Positions 42,548 to 52,721 are shown, numbered from the stretch's first letter. The stretch: DNA of 64,000 nt from Megasphaera vaginalis (ex Bordigoni et al. 2020) (GCF_900240295.1 NZ_OEQB01000005.1:150086-214085), one strand, 5' to 3'. The notes: a model not told the origin generated them from the sequence alone. Numbers and translations: made by a program.

Positions 42548-44218
42548 TTAATCCTCAAAAACAGCTCCATCCATTGCAGACTTCACTATTTTAGAATACC
42601 GCTTTAAATAACTTCCTTTTTGCAAATAATTCTGGCTGGGTCTCTTCCACTTTTCTCTTCGCCGTTCTAATTCTCTTTTATCTATACAAAGATTCACCTT
42701 ACAGTTATTAAGATCGATTTCGATTTGATCTCCTTCCTTTACAAGCGCAATGGGCCCTCCTTCCGCTGCTTCTGGAGAAACATGACCAACGCAAGCACCA
42801 GATGTAGCGCCCGAGAATCTTCCATCTGTTACTAGCCCAACTTCTTTCGAAAGACCCATCCCAACAATTGCGGCTGTTGCGGTGAGCATTTCTCTCATTC
42901 CCGGTCCCCCTTTAGGCCCTTCATAGCGTATAACTACAATATCTCCTGGCTTTATTTTTCCACCATAAATGGCTTCAACCGCTTCTTCCTCATGATCAAA
43001 CACGCGCGCCGTTCCTTGATGGTATAACATTTCTGGATCAACTGCCGCTTTCTTACAAACTGCGCCTTCCGGAGCAAGACTTCCATACAGGACTTCAAGT
43101 CCTCCAGTCTGAGAGTATGCATTATCTCTATTGCGAATGACTTGGTCATCAACTACTTGACCGTCAGCTATATTTTCAGCAACAGTATTACCTGTTACCG
43201 TTAATAAATCATTATGAATTAGTCCCATTGCATCTAAATTTTTCATAACAGCTTTTACACCACCCGCATTATGAAAATCTGCAGGATAACATCCGTTGGT
43301 AGCCGGTTTGATTTTCACAAGATGAGGTACCTTTGCTGCCATTTTATTAAAACAATCAACACTGAAATCGTCTATCCCAGCCACATAGGCTAATGCCGTC
43401 AAATGTAATATTGTATTGGTAGATCCACCAATCGCCATATCAACTGCAATTGCATTTTCAATAGCTTCTTTAGTAACAATTTGTTTTGGTAATATATTAT
43501 TACGGTAGAGTTCCATGATCTTCATACCAGTTCTTTTAGCTAAAGCTAATCGTCGACCCGTTCCAGCCAATATATCCGATCCAGGTAGGCACATCCCTAA
43601 AGCTTCAGTCATATAATTCATGGTATTTCCCGTTCCCAATAAATTACAAGCACCACACCCCGGTAAAGCGACTTGTTCGCGCCGAGACAGCTCTTCACGA
43701 GTAATAACTCCCCGAACCACGTCACCTTGATCCGCCATAAGATCTGTATAATTAATCTTTTTGCCATCAATACATCCAGTGATCATAGCTCCACCACTAA
43801 TAAGAATGGTGGGGATATTTAGACGAACCGATGCTATAAGCATCCCTGGCGTAATTTTATCGCAATTTGTAATCATAACCATGGCATCATATTGATGAGC
43901 ATTAACCATACATTCTACAGAGTCTGCAATCAATTCTCTACTTGCCAACGGATAATGCATCCCATAATGACCTTGTGCAATTCCATCACAAATAGCGATC
44001 GTAGGGAATTCCACCGGTGTGCCACCGGCTGCAATAATTCCCTCTTTTACAGCTTTAGCAATTGTATCCAAATGAACATGACCAGGCATAGCCTCATTTT
44101 GTGAATTAACAACTGCTACTATCGGTTTTTCTAAATCTTCAGGAATGAATCCCATGGAATAATACAACGCCCGATGTGTCGCTCTTTCAATTCCTTTTGT
44201 TGTGACTTCGCTTCTCAT
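42548..44218 (-). CDS. IlvD/EDD-family dehydratase in a catabolic setting
   Basis: 556 residues, full length for dihydroxy-acid dehydratase. Seen: [15 protein letters not shown], the cluster cysteines in [13 protein letters not shown] and [18 protein letters not shown], and [20 protein letters not shown]. The family turns 2,3-dihydroxyacids into 2-oxoacids. IlvD makes the oxoacids for valine and isoleucine, while relatives act on sugar acids. No ilvB, ilvC or ilvE is near. Instead it leads an operon with MaoC, acyl-CoA dehydrogenase and an organic-acid carrier, under the 40-bp element at 44357. I therefore infer a catabolic substrate. Start at ATG 44218 with AAAGGAG; a longer frame is open without support. 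Confidence 0.88.
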   Translation of the reverse strand: MRSEVTTKGIERATHRALYYSMGFIPEDLEKPIVAVVNSQNEAMPGHVHLDTIAKAVKEGIIAAGGTPVEFPTIAICDGIAQGHYGMHYPLASRELIADSVECMVNAHQYDAMVMITNCDKITPGMLIASVRLNIPTILISGGAMITGCIDGKKINYTDLMADQGDVVRGVITREELSRREQVALPGCGACNLLGTGNTMNYMTEALGMCLPGSDILAGTGRRLALAKRTGMKIMELYRNNILPKQIVTKEAIENAIAVDMAIGGSTNTILHLTALAYVAGIDDFSVDCFNKMAAKVPHLVKIKPATNGCYPADFHNAGGVKAVMKNLDAMGLIHNDLLTVTGNTVAENIADGQVVDDQVIRNRDNAYSQTGGLEVLYGSLAPEGAVCKKAAVDPEMLYHQGTARVFDHEEEAVEAIYGGKIKPGDIVVIRYEGPKGGPGMREMLTATAAIVGMGLSKEVGLVTDGRFSGATSGACVGHVSPEAAEGGPIALVKEGDQIEIDLNNCKVNLCIDKRELERRREKWKRPSQNYLQKGSYLKRYSKIVKSAMDGAVFED

Positions 44219-44356
44219 AAAATTATCTCCTTTATATTCGTGTGAAACCACGTCAATATTTGTGCTATTTTTAACAATCATTAATATGCGTATTTTGCAT
44301 ATAATAAAATTCATTTCTTAATCAAAGAATATCATTTTATATTTTATTTGACTGTA

Positions 44357-44396
44357 GAAATTTTTGACATCAACTTTAATATTTTTGCACACTTAT
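44357..44396 (-). promoter_or_regulatory. Bipartite operator upstream of the ilvD operon, copy A
   Basis: On the minus strand two CAAAAAT half-sites lie 21 bp apart, flanked by TAAGTG and TTTC. The 40-base block matches 33 positions of the block at 49657-49696. It ends about 15 bases upstream of TATAAA, so a bound activator would touch the polymerase. Confidence 0.65.
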
Positions 44397-44439
44397 ATAA
44401 TTATCTATAATTTAATAAATCAAAATAGTATTTGACGCC

Positions 44440-45855
44440 TCATTCTTCAAATAAAAATATTTTCCCTGGATTAAGAATTAAATTTGGGTCGAATACTTTT
44501 TTTACTCTCTTCATGTATTTCATTTCTATCGGATCTGTAAATAATTTCATTTCCTTAATTTTTTTAGATCCTATTCCATGTTCTCCTGATAATTTTCCTC
44601 CTATAGAATAGACAAAATGATACAAATCATTATGAAAATCATCAAGTTTCTGATTCCAAATCGCATTCGGCGTATCACATTGCATTGCATGTACATGTAT
44701 ATTACCATCGCCAATATGCGCTGCAGTCATTGTCCGAATAGAATATTTATTTTCAAACTCAGTTAATTTTTTTATTAGAACACTAATTTGATCTACAGGC
44801 ACAACAATGTCTTCTGCATAAAACACTAAACTTTCTATTCTAGTAGCCTCCGCTATATCTCTTCGTGCTCTCCAAATGCGGTCTTGATCTGCCATAAGCA
44901 TATCTATAGCCCCCATTTGCGAACAGATTAAGTCAACTTTTTCCATTTTCTGATCAATCTCATCTTCTGTTAATCCGTCAATTGTAATAATGACATATAC
45001 AACATTCTCTTTATCCGCATCAGGCAAATCAACTTTTAAGTTCTTTTTACAAAGTTGAATACAACTCGTATCCATAAACTCCAGAGACATTGGACAAACG
45101 CCTTCTTTGAGAATCTTATTGGGTACACTAAGCGCATTATCTAAATTGGTAAATACAGCCAATAAGTCTGACGTATACTTTGGTAGCGGTTGCAATTTTA
45201 AAGTAATTTCCGTAACAATTCCTAAAGTCCCTTCCGCCCCAATAATCAATTGCTCCATAGCGTACCCTGTGCTTTTTTTCTTTAATCTAGCTCCAAACTC
45301 AACAATTTCTCCTGCGGCAGTTACAACCTGAACGGAATACACTTGTTGTCTTGTCGTACCATATCGTACGGCTTTATTTCCTCCTGCATTAGTGGACACA
45401 TTACCACCAATCTCACAGCCAGCATCCACACTACATGGATCTCCTGCATACATTAGGCCTTCTTCTTTAGCTGCATTTTGTATATCAATAGTCTGAACTC
45501 CAGCTTGTACTCGAACAAACAAATTATCAGGATCCAATTTTAAAATTTTATTCATCCGATCAAAAGCTAAAACGATCCCCCCTAATACAGGGATCGCTCC
45601 TCCTGCTAACCCTGTTCCTCCACTTCTAGGCGTAACCGGAATAATATATTTATTAGCTAATTTCATAATCGCAGCAACTTGTTCGGTTGTCTCTGGATAA
45701 ACCACAGCCTCCGGCAAATGATGATATTTAGGATTCGCTTCTTCATCAGTTTTATATGCTTCTAAACGATCAGCATCATTTACTGCGTAATGATCACCCA
45801 CAATCTCTTTTAATTCTTTAATAATTGTGGAATCCACTGCATGATAATTTTTCAT
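44440..45855 (-). CDS. FAD-linked 2-hydroxyacid oxidase (GlcD/D-lactate dehydrogenase type), island copy
   Basis: 471 residues, full length. Seen: YHHLPEAVVYPETTEQVAA, PRSGGTGLAGGAIPVLGG, the FAD loop CEIGGNVSTNAGGNKAVRYG, and a C-terminal AHIGDGNIHVHAM and GEHGIGSKK. It would oxidise a 2-hydroxyacid to the 2-oxoacid. It is a paralogue of the oxidase at 1-1282 but with AT-rich codons. I start at ATG 45855, with AGGGGAAAAGG upstream; the longer frame from 45936 has no site. It lies downstream of the pyruvate:ferredoxin oxidoreductase, separated by a hairpin at 45901-45959. Confidence 0.92.
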   Translation of the reverse strand: MKNYHAVDSTIIKELKEIVGDHYAVNDADRLEAYKTDEEANPKYHHLPEAVVYPETTEQVAAIMKLANKYIIPVTPRSGGTGLAGGAIPVLGGIVLAFDRMNKILKLDPDNLFVRVQAGVQTIDIQNAAKEEGLMYAGDPCSVDAGCEIGGNVSTNAGGNKAVRYGTTRQQVYSVQVVTAAGEIVEFGARLKKKSTGYAMEQLIIGAEGTLGIVTEITLKLQPLPKYTSDLLAVFTNLDNALSVPNKILKEGVCPMSLEFMDTSCIQLCKKNLKVDLPDADKENVVYVIITIDGLTEDEIDQKMEKVDLICSQMGAIDMLMADQDRIWRARRDIAEATRIESLVFYAEDIVVPVDQISVLIKKLTEFENKYSIRTMTAAHIGDGNIHVHAMQCDTPNAIWNQKLDDFHNDLYHFVYSIGGKLSGEHGIGSKKIKEMKLFTDPIEMKYMKRVKKVFDPNLILNPGKIFLFEE

Positions 45856-45887
45856 TTTATCCTTTTCCCCTTCATATTGTATTCTCA

Positions 45888-45959
45888 TACAATAAAATAA
45901 ATCAGTGGTTATTTGAACGAGAGCATATAAATACAATTCAAGTTCAATTAACCACTGAT
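45888..45959 (-). terminator. Hairpin between nifJ and the FAD oxidase gene
   Basis: ATCAGTGGTTATTTGAAC (45901-45918) pairs with GTTCAATTAACCACTGAT (45942-45959), one mismatch in 18. A T-rich run follows on the minus strand. It may partly end transcription before the oxidase. Confidence 0.6.
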
Positions 45960-46010
45960 CTCACCTCTCAAAAAAATGTGTTCAAAAAACTATTAGTTAC
46001 AAATTTTAAA

Positions 46011-49000
46011 TTATTTTCTTGGTTTCATAATCTCTTGCATATGAACATAATTTTCGTATCTATCTTTAGCATCTTTTTCTGTCTTTGCATAAAGAGCTTC
46101 TGCCGATGCAGCATCTACTTTTTGCAAGGAAGCAAACCGTACTTCTCCTAATAAGAAATCCCGGAAATTACCTTGAGGTACTTGCGAATCTAAACTGAAA
46201 GGATTTTTCCCTTGGTCTTTTAAATCCGGATTATACCGGTATAAGTGCCAATACCCCGAATCCACAGCTCGTTTTTGTTCAAGTTGACTATTACCTTGCC
46301 CTGATTTCAAACCATGATTGATGCACGGTGCATACCCAATGACAATAGACGGACCATTATAAGCTTCGGCTTCTGCAATAGCCTTCATAAACTGATTAGG
46401 ATCCGCACCCATCGCAACTTGAGCAACATATATATATCCATAGCTCATGCACATCATACCCAAATCTTTTTTCTTCGTACGTTTACCCATTGTAGCGAAC
46501 TTTCCCACTGCCGCCGTAGGTGTTGCTTTAGACGGTTGTCCACCTGTATTAGAATAGACTTCTGTGTCAAAAACAAACACATTTACATTTTCATCAAGTG
46601 CCAACACGTGATCTAATCCGCCAAAACCAATATCATAAGCCCAGCCATCACCGCCGAAAATCCACGTACTTCTTTTAATGAGATTTTGTTTTAAATCATA
46701 AATACGTTCTAATTCAAACTTGCCTTCTTTTTCTTTTTCAAGAGCAGCAACAACGGCATCCGCACGTTCACGCGTGCCTTCGGACTCTTCCATTTTATCT
46801 GCCCAATTCTTAAGGACACTCGCTAATTCAGACGATGCAACAGACATTGCCTCGTCAACATAACCTTTCAATAACTGACGATTATTCCGATCCCCCAAGA
46901 AATATCCATAACCGTATTCAGCATTATCTTCAAAAAGAGAATTGCCCCAAGCAGGTCCATGACCTTGCTGATTTTTCTTATATCCATTTGTAGGGGCACT
47001 CCCCCCCCAAACATTAGAACACCCATGGGCATTAGCAATTATCATCCGATCTCCAAACAACTGGGTAATAACTTTTGCATAAGGTGTTTCAGCACAACCA
47101 GCGCAAGCCCCAGTAAATTCTAAATACGGCATTTCAAATTGCGAGCCTTTTACCGTATTTTTATTCATAAAGTTTTCTTTTTGCGGGAGTTTCACTAAAT
47201 AGTTCCACAAATCAGATTTATATTCTTCTTGATCATAATCAGCCATTTCCAAAGCCCCTGCAGGACAAACTTTCGTGCAAGAAGTACAACCGAGGCAATC
47301 CTTTACCGATACGGCAATACTGAAATTATACGCTTCTTTACCAACCGCTTTTTTTGTTTCCAATCCGGCCGGAGCTTCTTTTACTTCTGAGTCAGTAGTC
47401 AAAAAGGGACGAATAGCTGCATGAGGGCATACAAACGAACACTTATTACACTGCACACATTTAGATACGTCCCATTTAGGCACTGATACAGAAGCGCCTC
47501 TTTTTTCTTCTTTTGCAGTATCCAAAGGATACGTTCCATCTTCCCAACCATCATAAATTGAGACAGGGAAAGAATCTCCTTGCAGAGCTTCCATAGGTGC
47601 TGCAAATTTTTTAAAGAACTCCGAATGATTCATTTCATCAACAAGATCATCAGTGCATTGCTCCCATGATGCAGGATATTCTACCGGAACGATAGCATTA
47701 ACGCCTGCGTCAATCGCTTCCCAGTTCATATCGACAACATGTTGCCCTTTATTTCCATAAGAAGTAACAACTGATTCTTTTAATTTAGAAATCGCTAAAT
47801 CCAACGGAATAACATTGGCTAATTTAAAAAATGCTGATTGCATCACCATATTAATGCGGCCGCCTAATCCAATTTTTTTAGCAATGCCAACGGCATCCAC
47901 AATATAGAATTTGACATTACTTCTTGCGATACTGCGTTTTAAAGAAGCCGGTAATTTTTCATCCAGCTCTTCTATTGTCCAAGTACAATTTAATAAGAAA
48001 GTACCACCTTTTTTTACTCCTTGTAATAAATCAAAATTCTTCACATAAGATTGTCTATGACACGCAATAAAATCAGCTGTATGAATTAAATAGGGCATCT
48101 TAATTGTTTCTTTTCCAAATCTCAAATGAGAAACTGTTACCCCACCAGACTTTTTGGAGTCATAAGCAAAATATCCTTGAGCATATAAATCTGTATTATC
48201 GCCAATAATCTTAATTGCCGTTTTATTAGCGCCTACTGTACCATCTGAACCGAATCCCCAAAACTTGCAAGCATGAAGCCCAGTTTGTCCAAGGTCTAGC
48301 GCCTCAGTTCTATCTAAAGACAAATTAGTGACATCATCAACAATACCTACGACAAAGTGATTTTTAGGAATTTCTTTTTCCAGATTGTCGAAACAGGCGA
48401 CCACATCTGCCGGTAAGTATTCTTTGCCCCCAAGACCAAATCTACCAGCATACACCTTAGGAGCGCTATCTACAGTTGCAAATGTTGATGCCACACTTTG
48501 ATATACAGGATCACCATTGGCACCTGCTTCTTTCGAACGATCCAATACTACAATTTTCTTAACCGTTTTGGGTATCGCATCAATAAAGTGCTTTTCAGAC
48601 CACGGCCGGAATAAATGAATATTTAAACATCCGACTTTACGACCTTGTTTATTCAGGTATCTTACCGTTTCTTCCGTTACTTCCGCACCACTCCCCATAA
48701 TTACGATAACGCTTTCAGCATCTGCAACGCCTGTATAATTGAAAAGATGATATTCTCGTCCTGTAATTTCTTTGACTTTCTTCATATAATTTTCAACCAT
48801 ATCGGGAATAGCATCATAGAATTTATTACGTGATTCAAGGTGCTGCATATAAATGTCCCCAGTTTCACAGGCGCCTCTCCAGACAGGATTATCTGGATTT
48901 AAAGCCCGTTGTCTAAATTCTAATAAAGATTTTTCATCAAGAAATTCTTTTAATTCTTTATAATCAAGCACTTCTATTTTTTGTATTTCATGAGAAGTTC

Positions 49001-49529
49001 TAAATCCATCAAAAAAATTCATGAAGGGAATTCGACTCGAAATAGCCGTTGCATGAGCCACCGCAGATAAATCCATAACCTCTTGAACACTAGATTCTGC
49101 TAGCATCGCAATACCTGTAGAACGAGTAGTCATAACATCATTGTGTTCTGCAAAAATGGTTAATGCATGAGATGCCACAGTACGGGAGGCTACATGAAAT
49201 ACGCCCGGTAATAATTCACCAGCAATTTTGAACATACTTGGAATCATAAGCATAAGACCTTGAGATGATGTAAAGGTATTTGCTAATGAGCCACATTGTA
49301 AAGCCCCATGCATCGTCGCAACTGCTCCCCCTTCAGACTGCATTTCCTGGACTCTTACAGTATGACCAAATAAATTTTTACGTCCCTCCGCCGCCCATTC
49401 GTCGATATGTTCAGCCATTGGAGATGATGGTGTAATTGGAAATACAGAAGCAATTTCGGTAAATGCATATGCTACATATGCAGCTGCCGTATTTCCATCC
49501 ATCGTTTTAAATTCTTTACCCTTAGTCAT
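46011..49529 (-). CDS. nifJ: Pyruvate:ferredoxin (flavodoxin) oxidoreductase
   Basis: 1172 residues, the single-chain PFOR. The N-terminal domains bind the 2-oxoacid (FPITPSSPMAEHIDEWA, with TP). A ferredoxin domain at about 680-760 has CVQCNKCSFVCPHAAIRP and CLGCTSCTKVCPAGALEM. The C-terminal part binds thiamine diphosphate: GDGWAYDIGFGGLDHVL and NVFVFDTEVYSNTGGQPSKA. Extra cysteines in TGACAGCAETPYAK hold the third cluster. It oxidises a 2-oxoacid and CoA to acyl-CoA, CO2 and reduced ferredoxin. It lies in the AT-rich island behind the second 40-bp element, so it may serve the island substrate and not only pyruvate. Confidence 0.95.
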   Translation of the reverse strand: MTKGKEFKTMDGNTAAAYVAYAFTEIASVFPITPSSPMAEHIDEWAAEGRKNLFGHTVRVQEMQSEGGAVATMHGALQCGSLANTFTSSQGLMLMIPSMFKIAGELLPGVFHVASRTVASHALTIFAEHNDVMTTRSTGIAMLAESSVQEVMDLSAVAHATAISSRIPFMNFFDGFRTSHEIQKIEVLDYKELKEFLDEKSLLEFRQRALNPDNPVWRGACETGDIYMQHLESRNKFYDAIPDMVENYMKKVKEITGREYHLFNYTGVADAESVIVIMGSGAEVTEETVRYLNKQGRKVGCLNIHLFRPWSEKHFIDAIPKTVKKIVVLDRSKEAGANGDPVYQSVASTFATVDSAPKVYAGRFGLGGKEYLPADVVACFDNLEKEIPKNHFVVGIVDDVTNLSLDRTEALDLGQTGLHACKFWGFGSDGTVGANKTAIKIIGDNTDLYAQGYFAYDSKKSGGVTVSHLRFGKETIKMPYLIHTADFIACHRQSYVKNFDLLQGVKKGGTFLLNCTWTIEELDEKLPASLKRSIARSNVKFYIVDAVGIAKKIGLGGRINMVMQSAFFKLANVIPLDLAISKLKESVVTSYGNKGQHVVDMNWEAIDAGVNAIVPVEYPASWEQCTDDLVDEMNHSEFFKKFAAPMEALQGDSFPVSIYDGWEDGTYPLDTAKEEKRGASVSVPKWDVSKCVQCNKCSFVCPHAAIRPFLTTDSEVKEAPAGLETKKAVGKEAYNFSIAVSVKDCLGCTSCTKVCPAGALEMADYDQEEYKSDLWNYLVKLPQKENFMNKNTVKGSQFEMPYLEFTGACAGCAETPYAKVITQLFGDRMIIANAHGCSNVWGGSAPTNGYKKNQQGHGPAWGNSLFEDNAEYGYGYFLGDRNNRQLLKGYVDEAMSVASSELASVLKNWADKMEESEGTRERADAVVAALEKEKEGKFELERIYDLKQNLIKRSTWIFGGDGWAYDIGFGGLDHVLALDENVNVFVFDTEVYSNTGGQPSKATPTAAVGKFATMGKRTKKKDLGMMCMSYGYIYVAQVAMGADPNQFMKAIAEAEAYNGPSIVIGYAPCINHGLKSGQGNSQLEQKRAVDSGYWHLYRYNPDLKDQGKNPFSLDSQVPQGNFRDFLLGEVRFASLQKVDAASAEALYAKTEKDAKDRYENYVHMQEIMKPRK

Positions 49530-49656
49530 TTAACTACACCTCTTCTATACTCTACGATAAATACATGGCTCTACACTTGTGTTACCAATACCTTAAATGG
49601 CCTTTTATAAATCGGTATCTTTTTTTAAGATATAGCTTTTTATATTTTTTTTCTTT

Positions 49657-49696
49657 GAAATTTTTGACATTTTCATTAGTATTTTTGTTCACTTAT
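49657..49696 (-). promoter_or_regulatory. Bipartite operator upstream of nifJ, copy B
   Basis: Same layout as the element at 44357-44396: TAAGTG, then two CAAAAAT half-sites 21 bp apart, then TTTC. TATAAA follows 12 bases downstream on the minus strand. The nifJ start is 128 bases away. Confidence 0.65.
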
Positions 49697-49806
49697 TAAT
49701 TCTATGGGTATAATATATCTGTATATATTACATCAGAAAAAAAATTGACATTTACAAAATCACATCATTATATTCTAAAATAACCTCAAAATATCCTAAA
49801 AAAAGA

Positions 49807-50169
49807 ATGATTCATCCACGAATTTCATAAGAAACATAAAATTTCTCCGAAATTATCAAATATTTCAAATAACGGTCATGGCCATTTAAAATCTGAAGCA
49901 ATTGTAGAATTAGAGTATGAAATGTATAGAAACGAAAGAGTCTTTTCACACAATAGACTTAATAAAAACTGCAAAATCGGCTTACATCTACATCGTAAAG
50001 ATAGTGAAACTATTTATATACTTAGAGTACCGATACTGGTATAAATAACAGAATCAACCGTTCTATTAATCAGGATGACATACTATTTTGTGGAGATGGC
50101 AATCAACATAGTCTTTTAAATGTTAATGACGAACCATTAGAATTCATATCACTAATATTATTTAAATAA
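49807..50169 (+). pseudogene. Decayed cupin-domain gene
   Basis: Joining plus-strand frames gives a cupin protein. One frame has HKKHKISPKLSNISNNGHGH and KNCKIGLHLHRKDSETIYIL. After a shift at about 50030-50042 another has NQDDILFCGDGNQHSLLNVN and EPLEFISLILF before TAA at 50169. At least one further shift separates the ATG from the first block. Stops show it is inactive. It marks the right edge of the AT-rich island and stands divergent from nifJ. Confidence 0.65.
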
Positions 50170-50194
50170 ATTTACATTCAATACATATCATATA

Positions 50195-50263
50195 TAAGAG
50201 ATAAAAGCCTACAAATACTCCCCCTGGCATCAGGTAGGTTTATTTGTAGGCTTTTATCTCTTA
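50195..50263. repeat. Perfect 23-bp inverted repeat
   Basis: TAAGAGATAAAAGCCTACAA and three more bases (50195-50217) match the complement of 50241-50263, with a 23-base loop. It lacks a clear T-tail but may act as terminator for pyk and the cupin remnant. Confidence 0.6.
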
Positions 50264-50397
50264 CAAAAGAATTAATTGAAATTATAGTTCATAATTATTT
50301 AAAGTGTAAAAAGTTATTATACATACATTTATACTGTGACTGTTCTATTAAAAATTTATGCACATAATTTTTTTCTTTTTATTATTTCGTACCCTAA

Positions 50398-52146
50398 CTA
50401 CCGTGCGTTGGCCTCGCCGCGATAGATGGTGCCACGGCTGCTGTCAACCGTAACGGTTTCCCCGTTTTCCAAAAGCTCCAGGGCATTTGTCGTCCCGATA
50501 ATCGTCGGGATCCCCAAGGTAATAGCAACGATAGCCGATTCGCTGGAAAGCCCAACTTCCTCGGAAATAATGGCGCCGGCCCGTTTCATGTAAGGGATGA
50601 GCGCCGGTACTGCACTGCGGATGACGAGGACGGCTCCATCTGTAAAGTCCGCCGCCAACGAAGACTCGTCCTTGGCCAGGCAGATCTTACCGATCGCCGA
50701 ATTTCGTCCGATGCCGGTACCTCGCAATAAGACGTCGCCGACCACTTGCACACGGATCATATTCGTCGAACCTGCCTGCGAGACCGGGACGCCTGCCGTC
50801 AAAACGACGAGATCACCGGCTTTAATCAACTCATTGTCGAGCGCCGCAAAAATTGCATTTTCAACGACTTCATCGGAATCTCCCGCTTCTTTTCCCAAAA
50901 CGGCATGAACGCCCCAATTCAGTTGCAGCCGCCGAATGATCGTTTCGTGCGGCGATACGGCAATAATCGGGCAATCAGGACGGTATTTGGAAATCATCTG
51001 CGCCGTACTGCCGCCTTCGGTAGAAGCGATAATCGCGGCGGCGTGAAGATCCTTTGCGATCCGCACCGTCGCTCTGCCGATTGATTCCGTCGTCGTCGAT
51101 GACGACGCGTGCTCATCTTCATGAGAATTCGGTTCGAAGGTTCCTTCCGTATACAAGGCGACGCGAGCCATCGTCTGCACGGCTTCGACCGGGTAGAGTC
51201 CGCCGGCCGTCTCTCCGCTGAGCATGATCGCATCGGTACCGTCCAAAATAGCATTGGCAACGTCACTCGTTTCCGCCCGCGTCGGCCGCGGATTATTGCA
51301 CATTGATTCCAGCATTTGCGTCGCCGTGATCACCGGCTTGCCGGCCTGCTGGCATTTGATGATCAGCATCTTTTGCAGTGCCGGAACTTCCTCTGCCGGC
51401 ACCTCCACCCCGAGGTCGCCGCGGGCGACCATGATGCCGTCGCTCATCTTGATAATCTCATCGATGTTCTGTACGGCAGCTTGACATTCGATCTTGGAAA
51501 TGATTTTCATCGGACTGTTGTGTTTTTCCAATATCTTGCGGATCGTCACGACATCCTTGCCACGTTGAATAAATGAAGCGGCGATCCAATCCATATTCAT
51601 GCGGACGCCGAATTCGATATCCCTTTCATCTGTTTCCGAAACGGCCGGCAAATTGATGGCAATGCCCGGTACGGCAACGCGCTTACGATCACTCATCTTC
51701 CCGTTGTTGAGAATGACGGTATGAATATCTTCGCCTTCAATACCGGTTACTTCCAAGTTGACCAACCCGTCGGAAAGAAGAATGTGGTCGCCGACATGAA
51801 GGTCCTGCGGCAGTTCTTTATAATTCATCGACGAAATCGTTTCATCGCCGATTACGTCCCGCGCCGTCAACGTAAACGGCGCGCCGGCTTTCATTTCGAT
51901 CGAGCCGTTCTTAAATAAACCGAGGCGAATTTCCGGTCCCTTCGTGTCCAACATCAACGCGATCGGGCGCTGCATCTTTTGGGCTGCCGCTCTGACGGCT
52001 TCTATCCGCCCTTTATGTTCATCATGTGAACCGTGCGAAAAATTAAAGCGAGCCACATTCATTCCCGCTTGAATCATGGCTTCCAATTTTTCCGGCGTTT
52101 CCGAGCTCGGCCCCAAGGTGCAAACAATTTTGGTTTTTTTCAACAT
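50398..52146 (-). CDS. pyk: Pyruvate kinase with C-terminal swivel domain
   Basis: 582 residues, the long form of Firmicutes with an extra PEP-utilising-like domain (about residues 475-582, GRNSAIGKICLAKDE to GETVTVDSSRGTIYRG). Seen: KTKIVCTLGPSSETPEKLEA, NFSHGSHDEH, IISKIECQAAVQNIDEII with the catalytic Lys, MVARGDLGVEVPAEEVPALQ, and ITATQMLESM. It makes pyruvate and ATP. It lies 24 bases after mgsA in one operon. The base use is that of the GC-rich core, so the island ends before it. Confidence 0.96.
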   Translation of the reverse strand: MLKKTKIVCTLGPSSETPEKLEAMIQAGMNVARFNFSHGSHDEHKGRIEAVRAAAQKMQRPIALMLDTKGPEIRLGLFKNGSIEMKAGAPFTLTARDVIGDETISSMNYKELPQDLHVGDHILLSDGLVNLEVTGIEGEDIHTVILNNGKMSDRKRVAVPGIAINLPAVSETDERDIEFGVRMNMDWIAASFIQRGKDVVTIRKILEKHNSPMKIISKIECQAAVQNIDEIIKMSDGIMVARGDLGVEVPAEEVPALQKMLIIKCQQAGKPVITATQMLESMCNNPRPTRAETSDVANAILDGTDAIMLSGETAGGLYPVEAVQTMARVALYTEGTFEPNSHEDEHASSSTTTESIGRATVRIAKDLHAAAIIASTEGGSTAQMISKYRPDCPIIAVSPHETIIRRLQLNWGVHAVLGKEAGDSDEVVENAIFAALDNELIKAGDLVVLTAGVPVSQAGSTNMIRVQVVGDVLLRGTGIGRNSAIGKICLAKDESSLAADFTDGAVLVIRSAVPALIPYMKRAGAIISEEVGLSSESAIVAITLGIPTIIGTTNALELLENGETVTVDSSRGTIYRGEANAR

Positions 52147-52170
52147 GTTCGTTATCTCCCCATATTTGTC

Positions 52171-52563
52171 TTATTCAGAAAACACAGCCATCTGCCCATC
52201 AAGAGCGGTCAGCAAAATCCTAGCGCTGACCGCATTTGTCGCAACAGGAATCGAATGAACGTCACAAAGCCGCAAAAAAGCCGATACATCCGGCTCATGG
52301 GGCTGCGCCGTCAGCGGATCGCGCAAAAAGACGACTGCCAATACTTCCCCGGCGGCGATCATCCCGCCGATCTGCTGATCGCCGCCCATAGGACCGGGCT
52401 GCATCTGCTTGACGTCAAGTCCCATCGCGGCATGAATCCGCCGCCCCGTTTCACCGGTACCGACTAAAGGATACCTTCTCAACAACGCTTGAAATGTATC
52501 GGCAAGAGCTACGATCGCATCCTTTTTCGCATCATGCGCAATCAGTGCAATATACTTTTTCAT
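52171..52563 (-). CDS. mgsA: Methylglyoxal synthase
   Basis: 130 residues, a homohexameric enzyme that turns dihydroxyacetone phosphate into methylglyoxal and phosphate. Seen: [26 protein letters not shown], and [15 protein letters not shown] with the catalytic Asp, then [21 protein letters not shown] start at ATG 52563, with AAGGAGAG upstream; the longer frame has no coding sense. Placing mgsA with pyk puts two exits of lower glycolysis under one promoter. Confidence 0.95.
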   Translation of the reverse strand: MKKYIALIAHDAKKDAIVALADTFQALLRRYPLVGTGETGRRIHAAMGLDVKQMQPGPMGGDQQIGGMIAAGEVLAVVFLRDPLTAQPHEPDVSAFLRLCDVHSIPVATNAVSARILLTALDGQMAVFSE

Positions 52564-52721
52564 CGGGTCTCTCCTTCTCCTAATACGTTTCCGTTCCCAC
52601 CGGTTCTCTTTTTGTCCCACATAAACAATAGCAATACACCTTTTCCGTGTCTACAGTGATTGTATCGTATCCCTCGGGAGATTGCAAGAAAAACGCCAGG
52701 AAAAAGGACATTCTTACAAAG

